Assembly (NCBI GenBank): GCA_040905045.1
Contig: JBBDSH010000008.1
Coordinates: 1 to 60,524, forward strand
Length of the DNA: 60,524 bases
Direction of reading: 5' to 3'
Origin: JBBDSH01 sp040905045
GTDB taxonomy: Bacteria > Pseudomonadota > Gammaproteobacteria > Eutrophobiales > Eutrophobiaceae
Shown: positions 34,730 to 44,103 of the stretch, in pieces
How positions within the stretch are numbered: position 1 is the first letter of the stretch
Layout of the letters: the number at the start of each line of letters is the position of its first letter
The notes under the pieces: generated by a model
Seen by the model: only the letters and a program-made list of their open reading frames with translations
Told to the model about the DNA's origin: nothing
Databases searched by the model: none
Position numbers and translations under genes: made by a program

Positions 34730-35455
34730 TTGATTGACTCTCTCGTTCTTCTGTTTGCACTGGTCACTTTTTTTTCTTCCATTGTCAGCGCCACATTCGG
34801 CCTGGGCGGTGGTTTTATCATTCTGGCGGTGCTGGGTATCGTGCTACCGGTCTCCGCCATGGTGCCGCTGCACAGCGTTCTGGCGCTGGGTCTTCTGGCA
34901 TCGCGCTTCTGGTATTTTCGCGAGCACGTCTCCTGGGGTATTGTCCGATCTTTTGTGCCCGGCGCGCTGATCGGAGTGGTTATCGGCGCCCGGATTTACG
35001 TGGCGCTGCCGGAGGCATTTATCGCCGGCACGGTGAGTCTCCTGATAATCGCCACGGTCTGGTTTCCGCGCGTTCGCTGGCGGCCGTCTTTCCGGCATCC
35101 CTTTTTCTACGTGGGTATTGTTCACGCGTTTTTGTCCACGCTGTTCTCTTTCGGTGCCCTGATGCAGCCGCTGATGATCCGTACCCGCCTGAGTCGCATG
35201 CAGATCATCGGCACCCTGGGCGCGGCCCTGTTCGTGATGACCTTCATGAAGACTGTCGGTTATGCCGCTTTCGGATTCGATTACCGGCCTTACATCGGAA
35301 TCATTGTCGCCGGGGTGCTGGCTTCCATTCCCGGCGCCGCCGTGGGCAAGCGGCTGGCGCATCGATTCCGGGAGGATCAATTCCGGCTGGCATTTCGCCT
35401 GTTAATGACATTGTTGGCACTGAGATTGTTGTACCGGGCCTGGACGTTGATTTGA
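34730..35455 (+). CDS. TSUP (TauE/SafE) family membrane transporter
   Basis: About 241 residues with seven to eight transmembrane helices. Glycine-rich GLGGGFI near the N-terminus and a C-terminal repeat of similar type (PGAAVGKRL) are TauE/SafE characters. Substrates in the family include sulfite and organosulfonates. No sulfonate catabolic gene is next to it, so the substrate is open. Start TTG 34730 has a ribosome site AACGGGAG at good spacing; another TTG at 34706 overlaps the previous gene's stop. The link to the 6PGDH-like gene suggests export of a product of that enzyme. Confidence 0.75.
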   Translation: MIDSLVLLFALVTFFSSIVSATFGLGGGFIILAVLGIVLPVSAMVPLHSVLALGLLASRFWYFREHVSWGIVRSFVPGALIGVVIGARIYVALPEAFIAGTVSLLIIATVWFPRVRWRPSFRHPFFYVGIVHAFLSTLFSFGALMQPLMIRTRLSRMQIIGTLGAALFVMTFMKTVGYAAFGFDYRPYIGIIVAGVLASIPGAAVGKRLAHRFREDQFRLAFRLLMTLLALRLLYRAWTLI

Positions 35456-35526
35456 TGCACGTCACTGTATGATATGCTGTTAATTTTATATGCCGTAATC
35501 CGCGTGCTGCGGCTGCCCGGACCGGT

Positions 35527-35548
35527 AAGGAGGAGTAAGGAGTGAGGA
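35527..35548. repeat. Heptamer array, short
   Basis: Units similar to GGAGGAG/TAAGGAG/TGAGGAA, lying between the TauE-like gene and trxB. This one does not touch a stop codon. Confidence 0.5.
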
Positions 35549-35618
35549 AAAAGCGGTTGCAAGGAACTATAGGGATTGGAAATCATCACCATATAACTAA
35601 TACCTTTCAGGAAAATCT

Positions 35619-36569
35619 ATGGCACAGCATCACAAATTGATTATTCTCGGATCCGGGCCGGCGGGTTACACCGCCGCTGTTTATGCCGCCCGCGCGGGGC
35701 TGGACCCCGTTATCATTACCGGTATCGAGGTCGGCGGCCAGATGACCACCACCACCGATGTGGACAACTGGCCCGGCGATGACCAGGGCGTGCAGGGACC
35801 GGAACTTATGGAAAGGATGAAACGCCATGCCGAGCGTTTCGAAACAGAACTGATCCATGACCACATAAATACAACCGACCTGTCAAAACGCCCGTTTGTT
35901 CTGACGGGAGACAGCGGCGAGTATTCCTGCGATGCCCTGATTATCGCCACCGGTGCTTCGGCCAGATATCTGGGTTTACCCTCCGAGGAAGCCTTCAAGG
36001 GAAAGGGCGTGTCCGCCTGCGCCACCTGTGACGGTTTCTTCTACAGGAACAAGCCCGTGGCCGTGATCGGCGGCGGCAATACCGCCGTCGAAGAGGCCCT
36101 GTATCTGGCAAATCTGGCATCAAGCGTCACCGTCGTCCACCGACGGGATTCATTCCGGGCCGAAAAGATTCTCAGCGATCGTCTGCTGGGCAGGACCGGG
36201 GCCGACGGTAATGTCGATATCCAATGGAATCATGTTCTGGATGAGGTTCTGGGCGATGACACCGGTGTCACAGGCGTTCGCATCAAACAGGTGGACAGCG
36301 GGGAAACGAAGGAACTGCCGGTACACGGCCTGTTTATCGCTATCGGCCACAAGCCAAACACCGATATCTTCGCCGGGCAACTGGATATGGAGGGCGGCTA
36401 TATCAATGTGAAGAGCGGCACGAAGGGTTACGCTACCCTGACCAGCATCGAGGGCGTCTTCGCCGCCGGCGATGTGGCCGATCCCGTTTATCGCCAGGCG
36501 GTCACCTCGGCGGGTGCCGGCTGCATGGCGGCCCTGGACGCGGAGCGCTTCCTGGCGGAACGCAAGTGA
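35619..36569 (+). CDS. trxB: Thioredoxin-disulfide reductase
   Basis: 316 residues, cytosolic NADPH-dependent flavoprotein that reduces thioredoxin. FAD motif GSGPAGYTAAVYAARAG near the N-terminus, redox-active CATCDG (about residues 135-140), NADPH motif GGGNTAVEEALYL, and the final FAD loop GVFAAGDVADPVYRQ. Length is normal. It is not linked to other genes: the neighbours are a TauE-like transporter upstream and, downstream, a convergent gene of unknown function. The stop TGA is the first unit of a heptamer array. Confidence 0.95.
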   Translation: MAQHHKLIILGSGPAGYTAAVYAARAGLDPVIITGIEVGGQMTTTTDVDNWPGDDQGVQGPELMERMKRHAERFETELIHDHINTTDLSKRPFVLTGDSGEYSCDALIIATGASARYLGLPSEEAFKGKGVSACATCDGFFYRNKPVAVIGGGNTAVEEALYLANLASSVTVVHRRDSFRAEKILSDRLLGRTGADGNVDIQWNHVLDEVLGDDTGVTGVRIKQVDSGETKELPVHGLFIAIGHKPNTDIFAGQLDMEGGYINVKSGTKGYATLTSIEGVFAAGDVADPVYRQAVTSAGAGCMAALDAERFLAERK

Positions 36570-36664
36570 GGAGTCAGGAGTGAGGTGTGAATAATAGGGA
36601 GATTCGAGAATGCCGCAGTCTCGAATTAATAGACACCTAACTCCTCACCCCTTACTCCTCACTG
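36565..36664. repeat. Inverted heptamer arms at a convergent gene end
   Basis: The left arm starts in the trxB stop (AAGTGAGGAGTCAGGAG). A core (36598-36630) has CGAGAATGCCGCAGTCTCG-type hairpin. The right arm (36635-36664) is CTAACTCCTCACCCCTTACT-like. The unknown gene's stop is 34 bp beyond. Confidence 0.7.
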
Positions 36665-36697
36665 CTATCGGAAAGCTCGGATGTTGGAGTAGTTGAC

Positions 36698-37699
36698 TTA
36701 CTTGCTGGTATTACCACTTTTGCCGTCACCCACCAGGCGGCTGCCGTATTTTTCGGCGAAATCGTCGCATTCCTTCAGGAATTCACCGGTGCTTTTGGGC
36801 ATGGGGATGCGTATGTGTGCCAGGGCGACAATCAGATCGCAGCCTTTGCGGATTAATTCGATGCCGCGGCGTCCCAGTGTGGTTTCCCGGCGGGTATAGC
36901 CGCTCGGCATGGTCGGCCGTGCCGCTGCGATTCGATCAGCGGCACCGACAAAACGCGGCCAGATATCGATGATCTGGTTATCGCTGCGCATGGTTTCCGT
37001 CGCCAGCTTGGCGCTTTCCGCGAGATCCCGGGCCGTGGGCAGATGGGCGGAGAACATGGTTGATTGACCGAAAACCTGGTCCAGTTTGCCGGCAATGGCG
37101 TCAATTTCGCTCATGGCCTGGGCGATCTTGATGTATCGGGATTCCAGGAACTGTTCCATGGGCATGGTAAATGCCTTGAAAGGTTCACCCCAGAGTTCGT
37201 CCAGGCCTTCCTTGCTCGTGACCGGGCGGATGAACTTGCCGTACTCCAGCGCGCCCATGAAGCAACGGCCGCATTCCCTGATCAGGGGGTTCTCGGAACC
37301 CACGCTGACCCCGATTTGCTCCAGTTCCACCATATGGGTAAGGATATCGGACCCCCGGTTCATGAGGGCGCCGGCCAGCATGGCGGCGAGAACCCGCCGG
37401 CGTGACTGGTCCTGTTCCGATTCATAGGCGGCGCGAACCTCTTCAAGGCGATCACCCGGTGTATTGATACCGGCTTCGGCGTGGTGGAAGACCCGGCGGG
37501 TCAATTGGTCGATAAGCTGTTTTTTGTAGGCGAGGTTATTGGGAACTTCATAATAGCGGATCCAGTAACCGTCGTAGTAGATCCGGTCTTCGCCGTCGAT
37601 GGTTCTTACGGTGCCGTTTTCAACCTCGTCAAGCATGGTAATGGAGGATAGATTCGAGCCTGTATTCATTGTGACAGCCCGGGCCGGAGTTTTACTCAA
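36698..37699 (-). CDS. Protein of unknown function, next to shc
   Basis: 333 residues, no signal peptide or membrane helix, largely helical by composition. I recognise no family. It contains a few conserved-looking segments: IDGEDRIYYDGYWIRYYEVPN near the N-terminus and TPGDRLEEVRAAYE. A TTG at 37699 is preceded by GGGAAAG; ATG at 37669 is the alternative. The 33 bp to the shc stop suggests cotranscription, so it could serve hopanoid metabolism, but nothing in the sequence shows that. Confidence 0.6.
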   Translation of the reverse strand: MSKTPARAVTMNTGSNLSSITMLDEVENGTVRTIDGEDRIYYDGYWIRYYEVPNNLAYKKQLIDQLTRRVFHHAEAGINTPGDRLEEVRAAYESEQDQSRRRVLAAMLAGALMNRGSDILTHMVELEQIGVSVGSENPLIRECGRCFMGALEYGKFIRPVTSKEGLDELWGEPFKAFTMPMEQFLESRYIKIAQAMSEIDAIAGKLDQVFGQSTMFSAHLPTARDLAESAKLATETMRSDNQIIDIWPRFVGAADRIAAARPTMPSGYTRRETTLGRRGIELIRKGCDLIVALAHIRIPMPKSTGEFLKECDDFAEKYGSRLVGDGKSGNTSK

Positions 37700-37732
37700 T
37701 GGAACTTTCCCGCGGCCTCTCCATGAATGAAC

Positions 37733-39790
37733 TCAGCTGTCCAGGGCGGGTAACGGCCCGAGATCGACGGGGCCCTCGTTTCTGACCTGTAATTGTCGTG
37801 TCGGCAGGCCCAGCTTGAGTCTGTGGTAGACGCCCAGAGCCCAGAGCGGGAAATAATGGCTGTAGCCATGGTAACGCAGGTAAAAGACCCGGGGAAAGCC
37901 GGTCCCGGTGAATATGGACTCTTTCCAGCCGCCTTCGCCTTCGTGGTGGCGCAGCAGGTACTGGATACCCCTTTCCACGCTTTCGCACTCGATTTCACCG
38001 ATGGTCATCAGGCCGAGCAGTGCCCAGGCCGTCTGCGAGGGCGTGCTTTCGCCCTTGCCCTTGAGATCCGGGTCATCGTAGCTGTCGCAGCCTTCACCCC
38101 AGCCGCCGTCGGAATTCTGCACGCTTTTCAGCCACTCGATGGCCTTGCGTATCCAGGGCTGGCTGGGATCCTCGCCCAGTGCGCCCAGGCTGACCAGCAC
38201 CGCCCATGTCCCGTAGATGTAATTGACGCCCCAGCGGCCGTACCAGGCGCCGCAGTCTTCCTGGGCGTTTCTGAGGTAGCGCAGGCAGCGGGCGATGGGC
38301 GGGAAATCGCGGTCGTAACCCAGCATGGCCAGCATTTCCACACAGCGGCCGGCCAGGTCCGGCGTGCTGGGATCCACCAGGGCACCGTGGTCGGCAAAGG
38401 GAATGTTATTCAGGTATTCATAATGGTTGTCGATGTCGAAGGCGCCCCAGCCGCCGTCGGAATTCTGCATGCCGATGATCCAGTTCACCGCCTGGCCGAT
38501 GCGCTTGCGTTTGCCGGGGTGTTCATGGGCGCCGGCGCGCAGCAGGGCCATGACGACCATGCTGGTGTCATCGATATCCGGATAAAAGTCATTTTCAAAC
38601 TGAAAGGCCCAGCCGCCGCCATCCAGGTTACGGGCCTTGTCGGCCCAGTCACCACGGGTGAATATCTGTTTGTCGAACAGCCAGTCCAGGGCGGGTTGCA
38701 GGGCGGTGTGATCCTGCGGCAGGCCGGCCTCGGACAGGGCACTGACGCTGAGGCAGGTATCCCATATGGGCGAGACGCAGGGCTGCACATAAGTCTGGCC
38801 GTTTTCTTCCATGATCAGGTCTTCAATGGCACGCAGTCCGCGGGCCATGTCCGGGTCGGATTCATCGCTGCCCAGCAGCTTCAGTGCCATGACGGCGTTG
38901 GCCATGGCCGGATAGATGGCACCGATGCCGCCTTCGCCGCGCATGTGATCGCGCATCCATTTTTCGCATTTGCGCATGGAGGCGCGCCGTATCCATTTCG
39001 GGATCAGGGGTTCGACGACCTTGATGCAGCGATCCGTAAAGGTGAATACATTTTTCAGACTGAAGCCGTGGCTGTAGGTATCGATGTGTTTCAGTTTGTG
39101 CGGATCACTGAGGAACAACTCGGAGATATTCTGCTCCGGCTGCAGTTTGTGCACGGGGCGATGTTCGAACAATATCAACAGGGGCACGATGACACAGCGC
39201 GACCAATAAGAGACCTTACTGAGGTTGAATATCCACCAGTGAGGCAGCCAGATGCACTCGGCCGGCATGGCCGGTACCGTGTGCCAGGGCAACTGGCCGA
39301 ATATGGCCAGGGCGATGCGTGTAAAGACATTGGCGTTTTCAGCACCGCCATGGCGGTGTACCCATTCACGGGCTGATTCCAGTGCGGGATGATCGGGACT
39401 GTAGCCGCACAGCTTGAGGCTGAAGTACGCCTTGACCGTCGCGCTGATATTGCCCGGCCCGCCTTCGTAGAGTGGCCAGCTGCCGTCGGCGAGTTGATGG
39501 TCGAGAATATATCCGGCCAGTGTCTGCTGCAGCGATTCATCAACATTACCCATGAAATGCCGCAGCATGATGTACTCAGCCGGAATGGTGGTGTCGGCTT
39601 CCAGGACAAACTGCCAGTAGCCTTCCTCGGCCTGACGTTGCAGCAATGCATTTCCGGCGCGTGACAGGGTTTTAACGACGGGATCGCTTTGCGGGACGGG
39701 GGCATGGAATTCGTTTTCCGGATTCAGAGCGGCAGTGAGTTGTTGCTCTGGAACGAACTCGTCGTACGTTATTGTTCCCGGTTTGCTCAT
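37733..39790 (-). CDS. shc: Squalene-hopene cyclase
   Basis: 685 residues, membrane-associated enzyme that cyclises squalene to hopene/diplopterol. The catalytic DxDD motif is present as PDIDDTSMV (about residue 400), and several QW-type repeats appear, such as QNSDGGWGAFD and QNSDGGWGEGC. The N-terminal EGYWQFVLEADTTIPAEY is family-typical. Length is normal. No hpn genes follow in the window. The gene reads away from a 587-bp noncoding gap. Hopanoids suggest a membrane adapted to stress. Confidence 0.95.
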   Translation of the reverse strand: MSKPGTITYDEFVPEQQLTAALNPENEFHAPVPQSDPVVKTLSRAGNALLQRQAEEGYWQFVLEADTTIPAEYIMLRHFMGNVDESLQQTLAGYILDHQLADGSWPLYEGGPGNISATVKAYFSLKLCGYSPDHPALESAREWVHRHGGAENANVFTRIALAIFGQLPWHTVPAMPAECIWLPHWWIFNLSKVSYWSRCVIVPLLILFEHRPVHKLQPEQNISELFLSDPHKLKHIDTYSHGFSLKNVFTFTDRCIKVVEPLIPKWIRRASMRKCEKWMRDHMRGEGGIGAIYPAMANAVMALKLLGSDESDPDMARGLRAIEDLIMEENGQTYVQPCVSPIWDTCLSVSALSEAGLPQDHTALQPALDWLFDKQIFTRGDWADKARNLDGGGWAFQFENDFYPDIDDTSMVVMALLRAGAHEHPGKRKRIGQAVNWIIGMQNSDGGWGAFDIDNHYEYLNNIPFADHGALVDPSTPDLAGRCVEMLAMLGYDRDFPPIARCLRYLRNAQEDCGAWYGRWGVNYIYGTWAVLVSLGALGEDPSQPWIRKAIEWLKSVQNSDGGWGEGCDSYDDPDLKGKGESTPSQTAWALLGLMTIGEIECESVERGIQYLLRHHEGEGGWKESIFTGTGFPRVFYLRYHGYSHYFPLWALGVYHRLKLGLPTRQLQVRNEGPVDLGPLPALDS

Positions 39791-40377
39791 TTTATATATT
39801 GTTCCGGTGCTGTTAGTTTGACGGCCATAAGGCCTCGCTTCCCATCACTGATACGGCAAAACCCTGCTGCTTTGTGGCCGAACTGCTTCCGGTATTCCGC
39901 AACGGCCTTTGTTTTTACTCACCCCAAACAGTAACCGAAAGAGATAAATGACGGGCGTCGATTAAAATCGTTCCATTCTAGGACATGGCCTTATATTTTC
40001 AAGCAGTTTCCATGTATAACCATGTGCCCTGTAAGGATTTTTTCCCGCCGGACCGTGGAATCAACCGGCGGGAAAACCATGGGCAACGTAGCCTGTCCCT
40101 GATGAATCATCCTAGCGTATTATCGCCGTGCCTATACGGCGCTATACTGATTCTGGGATGCAGTACACAATCCCGGGTTACATTTGCCGCATCCGTTGTC
40201 TGAAAGGCTATGCTGCGCTGCAATAATTCAAATGTCAATGTGGCTCACGGGTACCGGGAATCAGCGGGGACGTATTCACAGCGTGTCCCACAGAGGCATA
40301 TCGGGATACTTATAACCTGCTTAATAAGTGGTCATAGTGGAAAACGCCCACCTAACACACAAAAAGGAGTCCAGGCG
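39791..40377. other. Long intergenic region with one strong hairpin
   Basis: 587 bp between the divergent shc and SIMPL genes. A 12-bp perfect inverted repeat, TTTTCCCGCCGG (40040-40051) and CCGGCGGGAAAA (40065-40076), has a 13-nt loop. It is not followed by a T-run. The open frame that reaches 40210 shows no family character. Promoters for both genes presumably lie here. Confidence 0.5.
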
Positions 40378-41076
40378 ATGACGACCAGACTAGTGCCGTA
40401 TCTTGCAGGAATACTGCTGGCCGCTTTTATGACCGCTCCGGCGGCCGATGACCGTAATAATGATGTCCTTTTCAATCAGGTTCATATGGAGGCCTCGGCC
40501 GAGCGGGATGTGGAAAACGATCGCCTGGATGTCACTCTGGCCGTCGAGGTCCAGGGCAAGGAGCCGGGGAGAATCGCCGCACAGGTCAATGAGGTGATGG
40601 ACTGGGCCCTGAAAAAGGTCAGGAGCGCCGCCGACATCGAGGCACAGACCGGCACATATCAGACGCACCCCGTGTACCGTGATCAGGTGGTGATAGCCTG
40701 GCGCGCACGACAACAACTGTTATTGAACAGTAAAGAGATTACGGAGTTGTCGCAACTGGTGGGTGAATTGCAGGACAGATTGCAGGTAAAACAGATGCAA
40801 TTTTCCGTCAGTCCCGAAGCCCGCCGGGAGGCCGAGAATGCATTGATCAGCGAAGCCATGCAGGCGTTCAAGCAGCGTGTCAGTACCGTACAGGAGCATA
40901 TGGATGGTTCCGATTACCGCATCGTTAATCTGCATATCAATACCGGGCGGTCTTCACCGGTTATGTACCAGGAACGGGCCATGGCCATGTCGGCCCGCGA
41001 TGCGGCCGCCCCGGCGGTTGAATCCGGTACCAGCCGGGTGACGGTCACCATCAACGGCAGCGTGCAGTTTTACTGA
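40378..41076 (+). CDS. SIMPL (DUF541) domain protein, exported
   Basis: 232 residues. Signal peptide at the start (LVPYLAGILLAAFMTAPA). The single SIMPL domain begins VHMEASAERDVENDRLDVTLAVE and ends TVTINGSVQFY. The family is oligomeric and periplasmic, with a role proposed in stress response. ATG 40378 has AAAGGAG upstream; an extension to 40210 is rejected. The last codon is followed by a TGA whose final GA begins a heptamer array that faces the ppdK gene. Confidence 0.8.
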   Translation: MTTRLVPYLAGILLAAFMTAPAADDRNNDVLFNQVHMEASAERDVENDRLDVTLAVEVQGKEPGRIAAQVNEVMDWALKKVRSAADIEAQTGTYQTHPVYRDQVVIAWRARQQLLLNSKEITELSQLVGELQDRLQVKQMQFSVSPEARREAENALISEAMQAFKQRVSTVQEHMDGSDYRIVNLHINTGRSSPVMYQERAMAMSARDAAAPAVESGTSRVTVTINGSVQFY

Positions 41077-41297
41077 GTGAGGAGTGAGGAGTCAGGAGTA
41101 AGGAGTGGTTATGGTTCTGTCATGCCGGAAACCGCGAAGCGGTTGTCCGGCATCCATTCTTGTAAATCGTAGCTTTCCCTGGATACCGGCTCTCCCCGGC
41201 TAACAACATGCCGGGGCAGGCTAAGTTCGAATCGGTCGCCGGTATGACGGTATTAATACTCCTCACGCCTCACTCCTGACTTCTGACTCCTCACTCG
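41075..41297. repeat. Composite repeat between SIMPL and ppdK: heptamer arms and CCGG core
   Basis: Left arm 41075-41107 has units GAGTGAG, GAGTGAG, GAGTCAG, GAGTAAG. The core holds GTCATGCCGGAA (41118) and GTCGCCGGTATGAC (about 41238). The right arm (41258-41297) is the inverted form ACTCCTCACGCCTCACTCC-like. It is the most complete example in the window. Confidence 0.8.
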
Positions 41298-41334
41298 CTA
41301 AGGTTATGCACCCGGGACTGATCAGGTTTGGCTC

Positions 41335-43995
41335 TCAGTTAAATAACTCGAGCTGATTTATCAAAACTGCCTGCGCGGCGGCGAGGCGCGCTACGGGAAC
41401 GCGGAAGGGCGAGCAGGAAACGTAATCCAGCTGTACGGACTGGAAGAAGTTGATGGAGTCCGGGTCGCCGCCGTGTTCACCGCAGATGCCGCATTTCAGT
41501 GCGGGTTTGCTTTCCCGGCCTTTCTTGACGGCCATCTCGACCAGTTGACCGACTCCGGTGGTGTCCAGTGTCTGGAAGGGGTTTTTATCGAGCAGGTTTT
41601 TCTCCAGGTATTCCGGCATGAACGAGCCGATGTCATCGCGGCTGATGCCCAGTGTCATCTGGGTCAGGTCGTTGGTGCCGAAGCTGAAGAAATCCGCGTG
41701 AGAGGCGATTTCCCCCGCCGTCAGTGCGGCCCGGGGAATTTCTATCATGGTGCCGATAGGGATATCCAGTTTGCCCCTGAAATTCTTTTTCTTCCTGACA
41801 TTTTCAATGGTTTCTTCGACCTGGGCTCGGAGCAGGCTCAGTTCTCGTTCGACGCTGACCAGCGGGATCATGATCTCTGCCTGCGTATTAACCCTTTTAC
41901 GGCGGCATTTGATCAACGCCTCGACAATCGCCGTGACCTGCATTTCCAGGATTTCCGGGTAGGTGATCGTCAGACGGCAACCGCGGTGACCGAGCATGGG
42001 ATTGACCTCATGCAACTGGTTGATGCGCTGAACAAGCTTTTTGAGAGGCATATTCATTGCCTTTGCCAGTTGCTTCCGGGAAGCCTCGTCTTCAGGCAGG
42101 AATTCATGCAACGGCGGGTCCAGCAGGCGGATGGTGACCGGCAGTCCCTTCATGGCGGTAAAGATCCCCTCGAAGTCACGGCGTTGATAGGGCAGCAGCT
42201 TCTTCAGGGCGGCACGCCGGGAGTCCGGGCTGTTGGAGAGGATCATTTCACGCATGGCCATGATGCGTTTGTCGCCGAAGAACATGTGTTCCGTCCGACA
42301 CAGGCCGATGCCCTCGGCACCGAACTCACGCGCCGCTTTGGCATCCTCGGGCGTATCGGCGTTGGTGCGAATGGTGAGTTTTCGGGTCTTGTCCGCCCAG
42401 GTCATCAGGGTTTTGAATTCCGTGGTAAAGCTGGGCGGCAGCTTGGGCACATCGCCCAGTATGACTTCACCTGTGATTCCGTCGATGCTGATTATCTGAT
42501 CCGGCTTGATGCGGGTGCCATTGATGGAAATGGTTTTGCGTTTTTCGTCAATCACCAGTTCAGAAGCCCCGGTGATGCAGCATTTGCCCCAGCCCCGTGC
42601 CACCACGGCGGCATGACTGGTGGAACCGCCGGTGGAGGTGAGGATGCCCTCGGCGGCGTGCATGCCATGGATGTCCTCGGGACTGGTTTCGCGTCTTACC
42701 AGGATAATCGGCTCGCCGGTCTCCGCTCTACTGACAGCTTCATCCGCGGTGAACGCGGGATAACCCGAGGCCGCGCCCGGCGAGGCCGGTAATCCTTTCG
42801 TCAATACGTCGCGTTGCGCGTCGGGATCGAAGGAAGGCAGCAAGACCTGGTTGAGATCGTTGGCGGGGACACGGAGCAGGGCGGTTTTCTGATTGATGCG
42901 GCGTTCCCGGACCATGTCGACGGCAATGCGAATGGCGGCGGCGGCGGTGCGCTTGCCGGTGCGCGTTTGCAGCATGTAGAGCTTGCCGCGTTCTATAGTA
43001 AATTCGATATCCTGCATGTCCTTGTAATGGTTTTCCAGCAACTGCTTTACCTGGAGCAATTGCCGGTAGATTTCAGGACGCCACTTTTTCATTTCACTGA
43101 CCGGTTGCGGCGTACGTATGCCCGCGACCACGTCCTCGCCCTGGGCGTTGATAAGAAACTCACCATAGAATTCGTTTTCGCCGGTGGTGGGATCGCGAGT
43201 GAAAGCGACGCCGGTGCCGGAGTCGTCCCCCATGTTGCCGAACACCATGGACTGGACATTGACGGCGGTGCCTTGAAGGCCGCGGATTTCATTAATACGG
43301 CGGTAAGCAATGGCTCGCGGCGTATTCCAGCTGAGGAAGACCGCCTCGATAGCCTTTTCCAGTTGCAGATAGGGATCCTGGGGAAAATTCTCGCGCGTAT
43401 GCTTTTTATATACTGCCTTGTATTCCTTGATGAGACTCAGCAGCCCGTTTTCGTCCAGATCCGTGTCTTCTCCGGCCTTGAAGCGTTTTTTGATTTTATT
43501 GAAGATTTTTTCAAAATGCTCGTGTTCGATCCCCATGACAACATTGCCGAACATATTGATGAGCCGGCGGTAGGCATCCAGTGAGAATCGCCGGTTGCCG
43601 GTCAGGCTGGCCAGACCCTTGACGGATTCATCGTTCAGGCCCAGGTTGAGGACGGTATCCATCATGCCCGGCATGCTGGCCGCGGCACCACTGCGAACCG
43701 ATACAAGCAGGGGGTGATCGGAAGAACCGAATGTTTCCCCGGTTTCCTTTTCCAGACGCTGCATGTTGTTACGTATCTCGTCGTGCAGAGCCGGGGGGAG
43801 GTTTTGATCAGCCTCGTTGTATTCGGCGCAGGTTTCAGTGGTAATGGTGAACCCGGGCGGAACCGGCAGACCGATACTGGTCATTTCCGCCAGATTGGCA
43901 CCCTTGCCGCCCAGCAACTCGCGCATGTCGCGGCTGCCCTCGGTCAGGGAGGTACTGAAATAATATATACGTTTTGTTTTACCTGAAGCAGCCAT
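41335..43995 (-). CDS. ppdK: Pyruvate, phosphate dikinase
   Basis: 886 residues. Converts pyruvate, ATP and phosphate to PEP, AMP and pyrophosphate, reversibly. The nucleotide-binding domain holds LLGGKGANLAEMTSIGLPVPPGFT; the phospho-His domain has GGSTSHAAVVARGWG; the PEP-binding domain ends GICGEHGGDPDSI. The start is at MAASGKTKR, since the upstream 20 residues lack family character. It lies 108 bp downstream of prpD on the same strand and may be co-regulated, since the methylcitrate cycle makes pyruvate. A heptamer array lies past its stop. Confidence 0.93.
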   Translation of the reverse strand: MAASGKTKRIYYFSTSLTEGSRDMRELLGGKGANLAEMTSIGLPVPPGFTITTETCAEYNEADQNLPPALHDEIRNNMQRLEKETGETFGSSDHPLLVSVRSGAAASMPGMMDTVLNLGLNDESVKGLASLTGNRRFSLDAYRRLINMFGNVVMGIEHEHFEKIFNKIKKRFKAGEDTDLDENGLLSLIKEYKAVYKKHTRENFPQDPYLQLEKAIEAVFLSWNTPRAIAYRRINEIRGLQGTAVNVQSMVFGNMGDDSGTGVAFTRDPTTGENEFYGEFLINAQGEDVVAGIRTPQPVSEMKKWRPEIYRQLLQVKQLLENHYKDMQDIEFTIERGKLYMLQTRTGKRTAAAAIRIAVDMVRERRINQKTALLRVPANDLNQVLLPSFDPDAQRDVLTKGLPASPGAASGYPAFTADEAVSRAETGEPIILVRRETSPEDIHGMHAAEGILTSTGGSTSHAAVVARGWGKCCITGASELVIDEKRKTISINGTRIKPDQIISIDGITGEVILGDVPKLPPSFTTEFKTLMTWADKTRKLTIRTNADTPEDAKAAREFGAEGIGLCRTEHMFFGDKRIMAMREMILSNSPDSRRAALKKLLPYQRRDFEGIFTAMKGLPVTIRLLDPPLHEFLPEDEASRKQLAKAMNMPLKKLVQRINQLHEVNPMLGHRGCRLTITYPEILEMQVTAIVEALIKCRRKRVNTQAEIMIPLVSVERELSLLRAQVEETIENVRKKKNFRGKLDIPIGTMIEIPRAALTAGEIASHADFFSFGTNDLTQMTLGISRDDIGSFMPEYLEKNLLDKNPFQTLDTTGVGQLVEMAVKKGRESKPALKCGICGEHGGDPDSINFFQSVQLDYVSCSPFRVPVARLAAAQAVLINQLELFN

Positions 43996-44103
43996 ATTGT
44001 CTGTTACCGTAGTTTCCCCGGATACGACAAAAATTATCCGGGTATAACGAAACACCCGCTACGGGGAGCGGGTGGTCGAATCCTGGGACAGGTTCTACTT
44101 ATA

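Noticed and set aside
34730..35455. Taurine or sulfolactate degradation because of a TauE-like gene
   Set aside because: No xsc, tpa or sulfonate gene is adjacent, and TSUP substrates vary widely.
40040..40076. Hairpin as a terminator
   Set aside because: No T-run follows the stem in either direction. It is listed only as a hairpin within the gap.
40210..40377. N-terminal extension of the SIMPL gene
   Set aside because: The added residues have no signal peptide, and the Shine-Dalgarno AAAGGAG lies before ATG 40378.
6800..41297. Heptamer arrays as CRISPR arrays
   Set aside because: Units are 7 bp without spacers, and there are no cas genes.
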